Assembly: GCF_003024195.1 (NCBI RefSeq)
Contig: NZ_KZ679056.1
Location: 1 to 64,000, forward strand
From: Streptomyces dioscori
GTDB lineage: Bacteria > Actinomycetota > Actinomycetes > Streptomycetales > Streptomycetaceae
DNA: 64,000 bases
Direction of reading: 5' to 3'
Every line of letters begins with the position of its first letter. Position 1 is the first letter of the stretch. Shown in pieces: positions 9,515 to 18,620 of the stretch. A program made the position numbers and the translations under genes. Under the pieces are notes generated by a model that worked only from the letters and a program-made list of their open reading frames with translations, searched no databases and was not told the DNA's origin.

Positions 9515-11440
9515 ATGCGCCTCCCCCGAGCCCCACGTCCTCGCAGCCTGGCCGGGCAGCTCTTCGCCATGCAGGCCGTGCTCGTCGCCGTCGTGGTCGC
9601 GGGCTGCGCGCTCTTCACGTACATCAGCGACCGCAGCCAGGCCGAGGACGCGGCGGGCCGCCAGGCCATGGGGGTGGCGCGTTCGGTCGCGGACTCCCCT
9701 TCGGTACGGGAGGCCATCCGCACCGCGGACCCGACGACGACGCTCCAGCCGTACGCGCAGGCGGTGACGCGCGGCGCGCAGGTCGACTTCGTCACGATCA
9801 TGAACCCCGAGGGCATCCGCTGGACCCATCCCAACGAGGAGCTGATCGGCAAGCACTTCCTCGGGCACACGGACCGGGCTCTGCTGGGCCAGTCCTTCAC
9901 CGAGACGTACACCGGGACGCTCGGCGAGTCCGTGCGGGCGGTCACGCCGATCCGTGACGGGGTGGGCGACGACGACAGGATCGTCGGTCTGGTCAGTGCG
10001 GGGATCAAGGTCGACGAGATCAGCGCGCGGGTCGAGGGCCAGGTCAAGGCCTTGTTCGGGGTGGCCGCGGCGGCGCTGGCGTTGGGCGCCATCGGTACGT
10101 ACGTCATAAACGCCCGGCTGCGGCGCTCCACCCACGGGATGAACGCGGCCGAGCTGAGCCGGATGCACGACTACCACGAGGCCGCGCTGCACGCGGTGCG
10201 CGAGGGGCTGCTGATGCTGGACGGGCAGTTCCGGGTGGCGTTGATCAACGACGGCGGGCGTGAGCTGCTGGGGGTGCGCCGTGACGTGGTGGGCCACTCG
10301 GTGGCGGAGCTGGAACTGCCCGCTCCGCTGACGGGGGCGCTGCTGTCGGGCGAGCCGCGGGTGGACGAGGTGTATCTCACCGAGTCGCGGGTGCTGGTCA
10401 TGAACACCTCGCCGGTGTCGGGCGGTGAGCGCCGGGGCACGGTCGTGACCCTGCGCGATGTCACGGAGCTGCAGTCCCTGATGGGCGAGCTGGATTCCGA
10501 GCGGGGTTTCACGACGGCGCTGCGCTCGCAGGCGCACGAGGCCGCGAACCGGCTCCACACGGTCGTCTCGCTGATCGAGCTGGGGCGGGCCGAGGAGGCG
10601 GTCGACTTCGCCACGGCCGAGCTGGAGCTGGCGCAGGCCCTGACCGACCAGGTCGTGGCGGCGGTCAGCGAGCCGGTGCTCGCCGCGCTGCTGCTGGGCA
10701 AGACGGCGCAGGCGAACGAGCGCGGTGTGGAACTGGTCGTCTCCGAGGACAGCAGCATCGACGACGGCCTGCTCCCGGCCTCCCTCACCGCCCGTGACCT
10801 GGTGACGGTCCTGGGCAATCTGATCGACAACGCCGTGGACGCGGCGCAGGGCTCGGTGGGCGCCCGGGTCACCGTCACCGCGCTCGCGGACACGACGGGT
10901 CTCGTCCTGCGGGTCACGGACACCGGGGCGGGGGTGGACCCGGCCCACGCGGAGGAGGTCTTCCAGCGCGGCTGGTCGACAAAGCCGTCGGGTCCTGGCG
11001 GACGCGGCCTGGGCCTGGCCCTGGTCCGCCAGGCGGTGTCCCGCCACGCCGGCACCCTGACGATGACGGAGGCCCCCGGGGGCGGCGCATCCTTCGAGGC
11101 CCGCCTCCCCCTACCATCCACAGCCCCACCCCCTGAAGGGGCGCGAGCAACGGGCATTGCAGGCACGCGAGCAACAGCGCAGCCAACCCCCACCAACCCG
11201 CACCTCAAAACCGACCCCGACCCCCTCCGCCCCAAAGGGGCGCGGGGAACTGCGCGACCAGCCCCCACCGACCCGCACCCCGAACCCAACCCCGACCCCC
11301 TCCACCCCCCAGGGGCGCGAGGAACTGCGCGACCAGCCCCCACCAACCCGCACCCGAAAACCAACCCCGGATCAGCGGCCAGCGCCAGCGCCGGCGCCGA
11401 AACCCAACCCCCGCCCACACCACACGGAGGCACCCCATGA
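9515..11440 (+). CDS. CitA/DcuS-type sensor histidine kinase with repeat-derived C-terminal tail
   Basis: 641 aa. TM1 (about 14-37), an extracytoplasmic PDC-type sensor domain (about 40-175), TM2 (about 178-198), a PAS domain, then a kinase core of the CitA/DcuS class: SQAHEAANRLHTV with likely phospho-acceptor His341, GNLIDNAVDA, DTGAGVDPAH and GRGLGLALVRQ. The family senses C4-dicarboxylates or citrate in the periplasm. The core ends near residue 530 (EARLPLP). The remaining ~110 residues, such as PKGARGTARPAPTDP, come from translation of genomic GC-repeats and are Pro/Thr/Ala-rich with no domain. The stop overlaps the response-regulator ATG (ATGA). Confidence 0.9.
   Translation: MRLPRAPRPRSLAGQLFAMQAVLVAVVVAGCALFTYISDRSQAEDAAGRQAMGVARSVADSPSVREAIRTADPTTTLQPYAQAVTRGAQVDFVTIMNPEGIRWTHPNEELIGKHFLGHTDRALLGQSFTETYTGTLGESVRAVTPIRDGVGDDDRIVGLVSAGIKVDEISARVEGQVKALFGVAAAALALGAIGTYVINARLRRSTHGMNAAELSRMHDYHEAALHAVREGLLMLDGQFRVALINDGGRELLGVRRDVVGHSVAELELPAPLTGALLSGEPRVDEVYLTESRVLVMNTSPVSGGERRGTVVTLRDVTELQSLMGELDSERGFTTALRSQAHEAANRLHTVVSLIELGRAEEAVDFATAELELAQALTDQVVAAVSEPVLAALLLGKTAQANERGVELVVSEDSSIDDGLLPASLTARDLVTVLGNLIDNAVDAAQGSVGARVTVTALADTTGLVLRVTDTGAGVDPAHAEEVFQRGWSTKPSGPGGRGLGLALVRQAVSRHAGTLTMTEAPGGGASFEARLPLPSTAPPPEGARATGIAGTRATAQPTPTNPHLKTDPDPLRPKGARGTARPAPTDPHPEPNPDPLHPPGARGTARPAPTNPHPKTNPGSAASASAGAETQPPPTPHGGTP
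11137..11400 (+). repeat. GC-repeat units embedded in the kinase C-terminal coding region
   Basis: Core copies at 11236-11255 and 11311-11330, and a degenerate one near 11137-11155, are each followed by a ccccaccnacccgcaccc-like segment. They lie inside the open reading frame and encode the repeated GARGTARPAPT peptide. The same unit is otherwise intergenic in this window. Confidence 0.8.
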
Positions 11441-12129
11441 GCACGCCCTCCCCCGGGCAGGACATCCGCGTCCTGGTAGTAGAGGACGACCCGGTCGCCG
11501 CGGACGCGCACGTCCTGTACGTGGACCGCGTGCCCGGATTCACCGCGGTGGGCAAGGCCCACACCGGCGCGGAGGCGAGACGCGCACTGGACCGCACCCC
11601 CGTGGACCTCCTCCTCCTGGACCTCCACCTCCCGGACGGCCACGGCCTGCAACTGGCCCGTTCGCTGCGCGCCGCCGGCTACCACGCGGACGTGATCGCG
11701 GTGACGTCCGCGCGCGACCTCACCGTCGTACGGGAGGGCGTGTCACTCGGCGTCGTGCAGTACGTGCTCAAACCCTTCACCTTCGCCACCCTCCGCGACC
11801 GCCTCATCCGCTACGCCGAGTTCCATGCCGCCGCAGGCGAGGCCAGTGGTCAGGACGAGGTCGACCGGGCCCTGGCCACGCTGAGGGCGCCGGGCCCGGC
11901 CGCCCTGCCGAAGGGCCTGAGCGCGCCCACCTTGGAGAAGGTCACGCGCGCGCTGCGCGACCGCGCCGAGGGGCTGACGGCGACGGGCGTCGCGGAGGCC
12001 GTCGGTATCTCGCGGATCACGGCCCGCCGCTATCTGGAGCATCTGGTGGACGCGGGCCGCGCGGGCCGCAGCCCTCAGTACGGGCAGGTGGGCCGCCCCG
12101 AGCTGCAGTACCGGTGGGTGAAGGGGTGA
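11437..12129 (+). CDS. CitB/DcuR-type response regulator
   Basis: 230 aa. Receiver domain with acidic pocket VVEDD and phospho-acceptor Asp62 in LLLLDLHLPDGHG, the switch Lys in VQYVLKPF, and a C-terminal HTH (LTATGVAEAVGISRITARRYLEHL) of the DcuR/CitB type. It overlaps the kinase by 4 bp, so it is the cognate partner. The likely target is dctA, divergent from the kinase; the downstream sugar ABC operon has its own promoter and may be unrelated. Confidence 0.92.
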   Translation: MSTPSPGQDIRVLVVEDDPVAADAHVLYVDRVPGFTAVGKAHTGAEARRALDRTPVDLLLLDLHLPDGHGLQLARSLRAAGYHADVIAVTSARDLTVVREGVSLGVVQYVLKPFTFATLRDRLIRYAEFHAAAGEASGQDEVDRALATLRAPGPAALPKGLSAPTLEKVTRALRDRAEGLTATGVAEAVGISRITARRYLEHLVDAGRAGRSPQYGQVGRPELQYRWVKG

Positions 12130-12284
12130 CCAGTTCAGGGGACCGAACGATCGGGCAGTCGGGCATTCGGGCGATATGAGGGACTACGCGGAGCTACAGG
12201 ACACCTACGGGCCGCGACCGGGCGCGAATGGCCACGAATGGCCGCGATGAGACACGACCGTAACGGAGCAGTCGCGCAAGGTCA

Positions 12285-12314
12285 TTGACCTGACGCGACC
12301 ACTCCTCTTACGTT
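12285..12314 (+). promoter_or_regulatory. Probable promoter of the sugar ABC operon
   Basis: TTGACC (12285-12290), 18-nt spacer, TACGTT (12309-12314), about 50 bases before the binding-protein start. No DasR-like or LacI-like operator was recognised here. Confidence 0.45.
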
Positions 12315-12366
12315 CGGGCCATCGAACAACGGCCACAAAGACGTCGGCCGGCAGGAGGTCGTACCC

Positions 12367-13734
12367 GTGCGTCCCACCCCCACTCCGTTCCTTCTCGCGA
12401 CCCTGCTCGCCGCCTCCGCGCTCACCGCCTGCGGCAGCGGTTCCGGCAGCGATCCGGACACCGTGGAGATCTCCTACAAACAGTCGACCGACAACTCCGT
12501 ACGTGTCATGGACACCTATCTCGCGGACATCAAGGCGGAGTTCGAGAAGGCCAACCCGGGCAAGGAGGTCAAGCTCGTCCCGATCAAGGCCCCGGACTCG
12601 GAGTACTACACGAAGCTCCAGCAGATGCTCCGCTCCCCCAAGACGGCGCCCGACCTGGTCTACGAGGACACCTTCCTCATCAACTCCGACATCACGAGCG
12701 GCTACCTCAAGCCCCTGGACCCGTACCTCGGCAAGTGGGACGACTGGGGCCAGTTCATCGACACGGCGAAGTCGGCGGCGCAGGCGGAGGACGGGAAGAC
12801 GTACGGCGTCCCGGACGGCACGGACACCCGGGGCCTCTGGTTCGACAAGGGCATCTTCAAGCAGGCCGGCCTGCCCGCGGACTGGCAGCCGAGGAACTGG
12901 GACGACATCCTCGACGCGGCCCGCACGATCAAGGAGAAGGTCCCGGACGTCACGCCCATGAACGTGTACACGGGCAAGCCCGCGGGCGAGGCGGCCACCA
13001 TGCAGGGCTTCGAGATGCTCCTGTACGGGACGGCCACCGGCGCCACCGAGAGCCCGCTGTACGACACCGCGTCCAAGAAGTGGATCACCGGCAGCCAGGG
13101 GTTCAAGGACTCGCTGGAGTTCGTCGAGACGGTCTTCAAGGAGAAGCTCGGCCCGGACGTCTCGGACGCCCTCGACCCGAACTTCGCGACCAGCGTCCGC
13201 GGTGAACTCCTCCCCGAGGGCAAGCTCGGCATCAACCTCGACGGCTCCTGGCTCCCGCAGGACTGGCTGAAGGGCAGCGGCCACGAGTGGCCGGAGTGGT
13301 CGGAGAAGCTGGGCCTCGCGTACATGCCCACGCAGGCCGGTCAGTCACCCGGGAAGGTGAGCATGTCGGGCGGCTGGACCTGGGCCATCCCGAGCAAGGC
13401 GGCCAACCCCGACCTGGCCTTCGAGTTCATCAAGACCATGCAGACGAAGGCGAACGCCCAGAAGTGGTACATCGCCAACTCCGGTATCGCGGTGCGCACG
13501 GACGTGGCCGAGGACCCGGCGTACGCGAAGGCGCAGCCCGGCATCGAGTTCTTCACGGGCCTGGTGGCGAACACCCACTACCGCCCGGCCTACCCCGCGT
13601 ACCCGAAGGTCTCCACGGCCATCCAGGAGGCGATGGAGGGCGTGACGACGGGCGACAGCTCGGTCGCGGAGGCGGCCAAGGGCTACGACGAGGAACTGAA
13701 GTCGGTCACGGACAACCAGGTCATCAAGAAGTGA
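12367..13734 (+). CDS. Sugar ABC transporter substrate-binding lipoprotein
   Basis: 455 aa from GTG 12367, with ggcaggaggt upstream. The signal peptide ends in the lipobox LTAC (Cys near residue 20), so the protein is lipid-anchored outside the membrane. The rest matches extracellular solute-binding family 1 (CUT1 carbohydrate importers), e.g. YGVPDGTDTRGLWFDKGIFKQAG and MSGGWTWAIPSKA. It is followed by two permease genes and no ATPase, so energy likely comes from a shared MsiK-type ATPase elsewhere. The sugar cannot be inferred; there is no glycosidase or LacI regulator in the cluster. Confidence 0.92.
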   Translation: MRPTPTPFLLATLLAASALTACGSGSGSDPDTVEISYKQSTDNSVRVMDTYLADIKAEFEKANPGKEVKLVPIKAPDSEYYTKLQQMLRSPKTAPDLVYEDTFLINSDITSGYLKPLDPYLGKWDDWGQFIDTAKSAAQAEDGKTYGVPDGTDTRGLWFDKGIFKQAGLPADWQPRNWDDILDAARTIKEKVPDVTPMNVYTGKPAGEAATMQGFEMLLYGTATGATESPLYDTASKKWITGSQGFKDSLEFVETVFKEKLGPDVSDALDPNFATSVRGELLPEGKLGINLDGSWLPQDWLKGSGHEWPEWSEKLGLAYMPTQAGQSPGKVSMSGGWTWAIPSKAANPDLAFEFIKTMQTKANAQKWYIANSGIAVRTDVAEDPAYAKAQPGIEFFTGLVANTHYRPAYPAYPKVSTAIQEAMEGVTTGDSSVAEAAKGYDEELKSVTDNQVIKK

Positions 13735-13762
13735 GCGCAGCAAGGCGAGAAGTGAGCACAGT

Positions 13763-14698
13763 GTGGTCGTAAGTCAGCGGGGAGCCGGTCCCGGTGAGCG
13801 CACGGTGGTCGTCAAGGAGAGCGGGAACACCCGCGCTCCACGGCTGCGCACCCTCACCCGGGCCCTCCCCGTCACCCCCGCCGTCGTCATCCTCGTCCTG
13901 TTCCTGGCCGGCCCGATCGCGTACTGCGCCTACATCGCCTTCACCGATCTGCAGCTCACCGGCCAGGCCGAGTCGTCCTTCACCGGGTTCGACAACTTCC
14001 GTACGGCCTTCAAGGACGACGCGTTCCTCAACGCCGTATGGCTGACGCTCGTCTTCACGTTCCTCAGCTCGATCGTCGGCCAGAACACGCTGGGCCTGGC
14101 CCTGGCCGCGCTGATGCAGCGGGCGTCGAAGCCGATCCGTACGCTCACCGGCGGGATCGTCGTCACGGCCTGGGTGCTGCCCGAGGTCGTGGCCGGCTTC
14201 CTCCTGTACGCCTTCTTCCGTCGCGAGGGCACGCTGAACGCGATCCTCGACTGGCTGCATCTGCCGTCCCAGAACTGGCTGTTCACGCTGCCGATCCTGG
14301 CGGTGTCGTTCGCGAACGTGTGGCGCGGCACGGCCTTCTCGATGCTGGTCTACTCGGCCGCCCTGAACGAGATCCCCAAGGAGATCACCGAGGCGGCGGA
14401 GGTGGACGGCGCGGGCGGCTGGCGCCGGATGTGGCACATCACGCTGCCGATGATCCGCCGTTCCATCGGCACGAACCTGATGCTCAACACCCTGCAGACC
14501 CTGTCGGTGTTCGGGCTGATCTGGGTGATGACGAGGGGCGGCCCGGGAAACCGCAGCCAGACCCTCCCGCTGTTCATGTACGAGCAGGCCTTCCAGAAGA
14601 GCATGATCGGCTACGGGACCGCCGTCGCCCTCCTCCTGCTGGTGGTCGGCTCCCTCTTCTCCCTGGTCTATCTGCGCCTGCTGCGGACGGAGGTCTGA
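13763..14698 (+). CDS. Sugar ABC transporter permease (MalF-like)
   Basis: 311 aa from GTG 13763; GTG 13805 in the same frame is a possible later start. Six predicted membrane helices, with the cytoplasmic EAA loop EITEAAEVDGAGGWRRMWHI that docks the ATPase. Second gene of the importer operon, 28 bp after the binding protein and 1 bp before the next permease. Forms the inner-membrane heterodimer with the following gene product. Confidence 0.92.
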   Translation: MVVSQRGAGPGERTVVVKESGNTRAPRLRTLTRALPVTPAVVILVLFLAGPIAYCAYIAFTDLQLTGQAESSFTGFDNFRTAFKDDAFLNAVWLTLVFTFLSSIVGQNTLGLALAALMQRASKPIRTLTGGIVVTAWVLPEVVAGFLLYAFFRREGTLNAILDWLHLPSQNWLFTLPILAVSFANVWRGTAFSMLVYSAALNEIPKEITEAAEVDGAGGWRRMWHITLPMIRRSIGTNLMLNTLQTLSVFGLIWVMTRGGPGNRSQTLPLFMYEQAFQKSMIGYGTAVALLLLVVGSLFSLVYLRLLRTEV

Positions 14699-14699
14699 G

Positions 14700-15545
14700 A
14701 TGGCCGCGCGTACGACTCTCAACTCCCGCCGTGCCAACCGCCGTTACGCGGCCGATGCGAGCCTCCTGTTCGTCGCGGCGGCCTTCGTGCTGCCGCTGGC
14801 CTGGGTGATCCTGTCCTCCCTGGACCCGCGGGCCGGGCTGAAGGTGAAGCTGCCGGACGGGGTCACGCTCGACAACTTCGACGCGGTCCTGAAGCCGGAC
14901 ATCACCTTCACACCGCTGCTCAACAGTCTGATCCTGTGCGGCGGCGCGACCCTGCTGACGGTGGTCTGCGCGGCGCTGGCCGCGTATCCGCTGTCGCGGT
15001 TCCGGTCCCGGCTGAACCGCCCGTTCCTCCTCACCATCATCTTCGCGACGAGTCTGCCGATCACGGCGATCATGGTTCCGGTGTACGCGCTGTTCGTGCA
15101 GGTGAATCTGATCGACACCATGCAGGGCACGATCTTCTTCTTCACCGCGTCCCAACTGCCGTTCGCCATCTGGCTGATGAAGAACTTCATGGACGGCGTG
15201 CCGAAGGAGCTGGAGGAGGCGGCCTGGACGGACGGGGCGTCGTCGTTCCAGTCGCTGCTGCGGGTCGTGCTGCCCCTGATGGGCCCGGGGATCGCGGTGG
15301 TGACCGTCTTCTCGTTCGTGGCGATGTGGGGGAACTTCTTCGTCCCCTTCATGCTGCTGCTCTCGCCGGAGCAGATGCCGGCCTCGGTGAGCATCAACGA
15401 CTTCTTCGGCAACCGCGGCACGGTGGTCTACGGACAGCTGGCCGCGTTCTCGATCATCTACTCGACGCCGGTGATCCTGCTGTACGTGCTGGTGGCGCGG
15501 AAGCTGGGCGGGGGGTTCGCGCTGGGCGGGGCGGTCAAGGGCTGA
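14700..15545 (+). CDS. Sugar ABC transporter permease (MalG-like)
   Basis: 281 aa. MalG-type permease with six helices and EAA loop ELEEAAWTDGASSFQSLLRV; the C-terminus ends in a basic/glycine tail as in CUT1 permeases. Starts one base after the upstream permease stop. Last gene of the binding-protein/permease/permease operon; it converges on the protease gene with a 28-bp gap. No ATP-binding subunit follows. Confidence 0.92.
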   Translation: MAARTTLNSRRANRRYAADASLLFVAAAFVLPLAWVILSSLDPRAGLKVKLPDGVTLDNFDAVLKPDITFTPLLNSLILCGGATLLTVVCAALAAYPLSRFRSRLNRPFLLTIIFATSLPITAIMVPVYALFVQVNLIDTMQGTIFFFTASQLPFAIWLMKNFMDGVPKELEEAAWTDGASSFQSLLRVVLPLMGPGIAVVTVFSFVAMWGNFFVPFMLLLSPEQMPASVSINDFFGNRGTVVYGQLAAFSIIYSTPVILLYVLVARKLGGGFALGGAVKG

Positions 15546-15573
15546 CCGCCCCGCCCAGCGCTCCGGGCTGGTG

Positions 15574-17964
15574 TCAGCTGGTCGTCACGGCCGTGTCGTC
15601 GACGACGAAGCTGGTCTGCAGTGAGGTGTCCTCCACGCCGCTGAACTTCAGGGCGACGGTGGAGCCGGCGTACGAGGACAGGTCGAAGGTCTTCTGGACG
15701 TACCCCGTGGCCTTGTTGAGGTTGGAGTAGGTGGCCAGGGTGGTCGAGCCCGCGGTCACGGTGAGCTTGTCGTAGGCGGTGCTCGTGGAGGTCTCCGCGC
15801 TGTCGATGTGCAGCCAGAAGGTGAAGCTCGCCTTGCAGCCGGCGGGGATGGTCACCGACTGGGACAGCGTGTCGGTGTGCGTGGACCCGTACCCGTCGAG
15901 CCACGCCTTGTACGAACCGCCGTGGGCCGCCTGGTCGGTGTCGCTGGTGATGACACCGCTGGTGGCGGTCCAGGTGGTGTTCCCGGACTCGAAGCCCGCG
16001 TTGCCGAGCAGTTGCGCCGAGGTGCAGGTGCCGCCGCCGGTGGAGCTGACGGTCCAGGTGAAGGACGCCGTGCCGGTGGCGCCGGTGCTGTCGGTGACGG
16101 TGACCGTGGTGCTGTAGGTCCCGGCGGCGGTCGGTGTCCCGGTGATCGCGCCGGAGCTGCTGATCGACAGGCCGGTGGGCAGCCCGGTGGCGGCGTAGGA
16201 CAGGGAGCCGCTGTTGGTGCTGCTCGCCGAGATCTGCAGGCTGACGGCGGTGCCGACGACGGAGGACTGGCTGCCGGGGTTGGTGACGGTGACGCCGCCG
16301 GTCGGCGGGGTGACGTGGCTGCCCACGTTGATCCCGGCGAAGGCGTTCGCGACGCCCGCGTACTGGGTCGAGTTGGCCCCGTACAGCGAGGTGGCGGCGT
16401 TCAAGGCGGCGGTGCGGGCGCCCGCGTAGTTCGTCGTCGACGTCATGTACGTCGTCAGCGCCTTGTACCAGATCTGCAGGGCGGCGGCGCGGCCGATGCC
16501 CGCGACGGCGACACCGTCGGAGGTCGGGCTGTTGTAGCTGACGCCGTTGATGACCTTGCTGCCGCTGCCCTCTGAGAGCAGGTAGAACATGTGGTTCGCG
16601 GGGCCCGAGGAGTAGTGGACGTCGAGGTTGCCGATGCCGGAGTACCAGCTGTCGGAGGAGCCGCCGTCCTTGTCGGGCTCGTCCATGTAGCGCAGCGGGG
16701 TGCCGTCGCCGTTGATGTCGATCTCTTCGCCGATGAGGTAGTCGCCGACGTCGTTGGAGTTGGCGGCGTAGAACTCGACGCCGGTGCCGAAGATGTCGGA
16801 GGTCGCCTCGTTCAGCCCGCCGGACTCACCGGTGTAGTTGAGGTTCGCGGTGTTGGAGGTGACGCCGTGGCTCATCTCGTGGCCGGCCACGTCGAGCGAG
16901 GTCAGCGCGTGGGTGCCGCCCGAGCCGTCGCCGTACGTCATGCAGAAGCAGTCGTCGTCCCAGAAGGCGTTGACGTACGCCGAGCTGTAGTGGACGCGGG
17001 AGTAGGCGGCGACGCCGTCGTTCTTGATGCCGCTGCGCCCGAACGTGTTCTTGTAGAAGTCCCAGGTCGTCTGGGCGCCGTAGGCGGCGTCCACGCCGGC
17101 GGTCTGGGTGTTGGAGCCGGACCCGGTGCCCCACACGTCGTCCGCGTCGGTCATCAGGGTGCCGGTGCCCGAGGTGCCGTTGTTGAGCGAGTACGTCCTG
17201 TGCCCGCCGCGGGTGGTGTCGTACAGCTGGTACGTCGACCCGGAGAGCGTGGTGTTCAGGGTGACCGTGCCGCTGTACTGGCTGTTGCCGGTGCCGGTCT
17301 TGACGTCCTGGAACTCGTGGAGCTTCGCCCCCGTGCCCGCGTCGGTGACGACGTGCAGCCTGCTGGGGGTGCCGTCGTCCTGGAGGCCGCCGACGACCGT
17401 CTCCCAGGCGAGCTTCGGGGTGCCGTCACCGGCCCAGATCACCTTGCGGGCGCTGTCGGCGGTGGGGTCCTGCGCGTCCAGGGCCTCGGCGGCCCTGAGG
17501 GCCTTGGTCTCGGCGGCCGACTTGGTGTAGGTCGCGGTGGTGGAGGAGACCTTGAGGGTCCGCTTACCGGCGAAGGTGGTGCTCACCGTCCCCTTGGCCA
17601 CGGAGGCGGGCGGGGTGTGCACGACCAGGTCGCCGCCGAGGACCGGGAGTCCGGCGTAGGTGCGCTCGTAGCGGGTGTGGAGCGTGCCGTCGTTGTCCTT
17701 GACGACGTCCTTGACGAGCAGTTTCTCCTTGGCGCCGAGGCCCAGGGAGTCGGCCGTCGCGCCGGTCCTCTTCGCCGCGCTCCTGATGAGCGCGGTGCGC
17801 TGGGCCGGGGTCAGGTCGGCCGTGAGGCCCCCGCTGCGCACGGGGCTCGGGTGGGGGGCGGCGGGCTCGGCGGCCGCGGGGACCGTCTGCACACCGACGG
17901 CGAGGAGGGCTGCGGTGGCCACCAGGGCTCCGGCTGCGGCCGCCTGGCGGGGGATTCGTCTCAC
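15574..17964 (-). CDS. Secreted M4 (thermolysin-like) metalloprotease
   Basis: 796 aa from GTG 17964, chosen because taggagt lies just upstream and a Sec signal peptide (RRIPRQ, then a long Ala/Val/Leu core ending PAAAEPAAP) follows. A fungalysin/thermolysin propeptide comes next, then the peptidase with zinc motif VAGHEMSHGVT (about residue 360) and downstream ligand Glu in GGLNEATSDIFG. After the M4 C-terminal domain come an Ig-like putative domain (YAATGLPTGLSISSSGAITG) and a C-terminal beta-sandwich (NAGFESGNTTW to VVDDTAVTTS), which probably binds substrate or cell wall. Extracellular, calcium/zinc-dependent endopeptidase. Monocistronic. Confidence 0.93.
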   Translation of the reverse strand: MRRIPRQAAAAGALVATAALLAVGVQTVPAAAEPAAPHPSPVRSGGLTADLTPAQRTALIRSAAKRTGATADSLGLGAKEKLLVKDVVKDNDGTLHTRYERTYAGLPVLGGDLVVHTPPASVAKGTVSTTFAGKRTLKVSSTTATYTKSAAETKALRAAEALDAQDPTADSARKVIWAGDGTPKLAWETVVGGLQDDGTPSRLHVVTDAGTGAKLHEFQDVKTGTGNSQYSGTVTLNTTLSGSTYQLYDTTRGGHRTYSLNNGTSGTGTLMTDADDVWGTGSGSNTQTAGVDAAYGAQTTWDFYKNTFGRSGIKNDGVAAYSRVHYSSAYVNAFWDDDCFCMTYGDGSGGTHALTSLDVAGHEMSHGVTSNTANLNYTGESGGLNEATSDIFGTGVEFYAANSNDVGDYLIGEEIDINGDGTPLRYMDEPDKDGGSSDSWYSGIGNLDVHYSSGPANHMFYLLSEGSGSKVINGVSYNSPTSDGVAVAGIGRAAALQIWYKALTTYMTSTTNYAGARTAALNAATSLYGANSTQYAGVANAFAGINVGSHVTPPTGGVTVTNPGSQSSVVGTAVSLQISASSTNSGSLSYAATGLPTGLSISSSGAITGTPTAAGTYSTTVTVTDSTGATGTASFTWTVSSTGGGTCTSAQLLGNAGFESGNTTWTATSGVITSDTDQAAHGGSYKAWLDGYGSTHTDTLSQSVTIPAGCKASFTFWLHIDSAETSTSTAYDKLTVTAGSTTLATYSNLNKATGYVQKTFDLSSYAGSTVALKFSGVEDTSLQTSFVVDDTAVTTS

Positions 17965-18620
17965 TCGTACTCCTACTGCGACGGCCACGGAGGGGCGGCC
18001 GGTGACAGCCCGGACAGACGGGATGTGCTGCCCGGGACGAGCTGAGCAGGGGGTGCGGGACCGTGACCGCGGGCAGGCTGTGGGGGAAGCCGGGGGCCGT
18101 GGCTGGGGGAACCATGACACCGTTGGCCTGTACATGTCAGTCCCGGACGGATGATCCGAGGGTTATCCCTCTGCGACCCTCAGTGGGCCTGTGCGGCGCC
18201 CGTGCGGGGCCTGTGCCACCGCTGTGCCGCCCTCGCGCCACCGCTGTACCGGCGCCGCGACGCCCTTGCGCCGCCCTTGCGCCGACGACGGCTCCAGTCA
18301 CCGTCCGTGGGCACTTCGCCCACCGAATGGTTCGCGCCGCGCGATGGCGGGGCCCTTCGCCACCGCCGCACCCGCCGGGACCCCCGGGAGGGCATGACAC
18401 CTGTCAACGGCCGCCCGTCGGCACCCCCGCGGAAGCCCGCGCTCCACCTCCGACACACCCGTCTCGCATATGCCCTTCGACGCTGCTCATGGCGCATGCC
18501 GGAGCCGGTCGGCGCGCATGAGCCGTGGCTGCGGACCCGGGCGTACGCCACGGTCCGAGCCCGCCGGTCTATGCACGCGTTCCCTGGACAACTGTCCGAA
18601 ATAGTAGGTTCACACAATCC
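17965..18620. other. 656-bp non-coding spacer between protease and HTH gene
   Basis: No convincing gene. It contains a small hairpin gaggg-ttat-ccctc (18158-18171), an 11-bp tandem duplication gcccttgcgcc (18262-18283) in a low-complexity C/G tract, and ggaca-ac-tgtcc shortly before the HTH start. It must hold the protease promoter; I could not place it. Confidence 0.5.

Noticed and set aside
12130..12366. Small ORF from ATG 12177 (about 24 codons)
   Set aside because: No ribosome binding site, no flanking terminator, and it lies in the promoter region of the ABC operon.
16591..18045. 484-codon plus-strand frame over the M4 protease
   Set aside because: Val/Gly/Ala string opposite a protease with HEMSH and NEATSD motifs.
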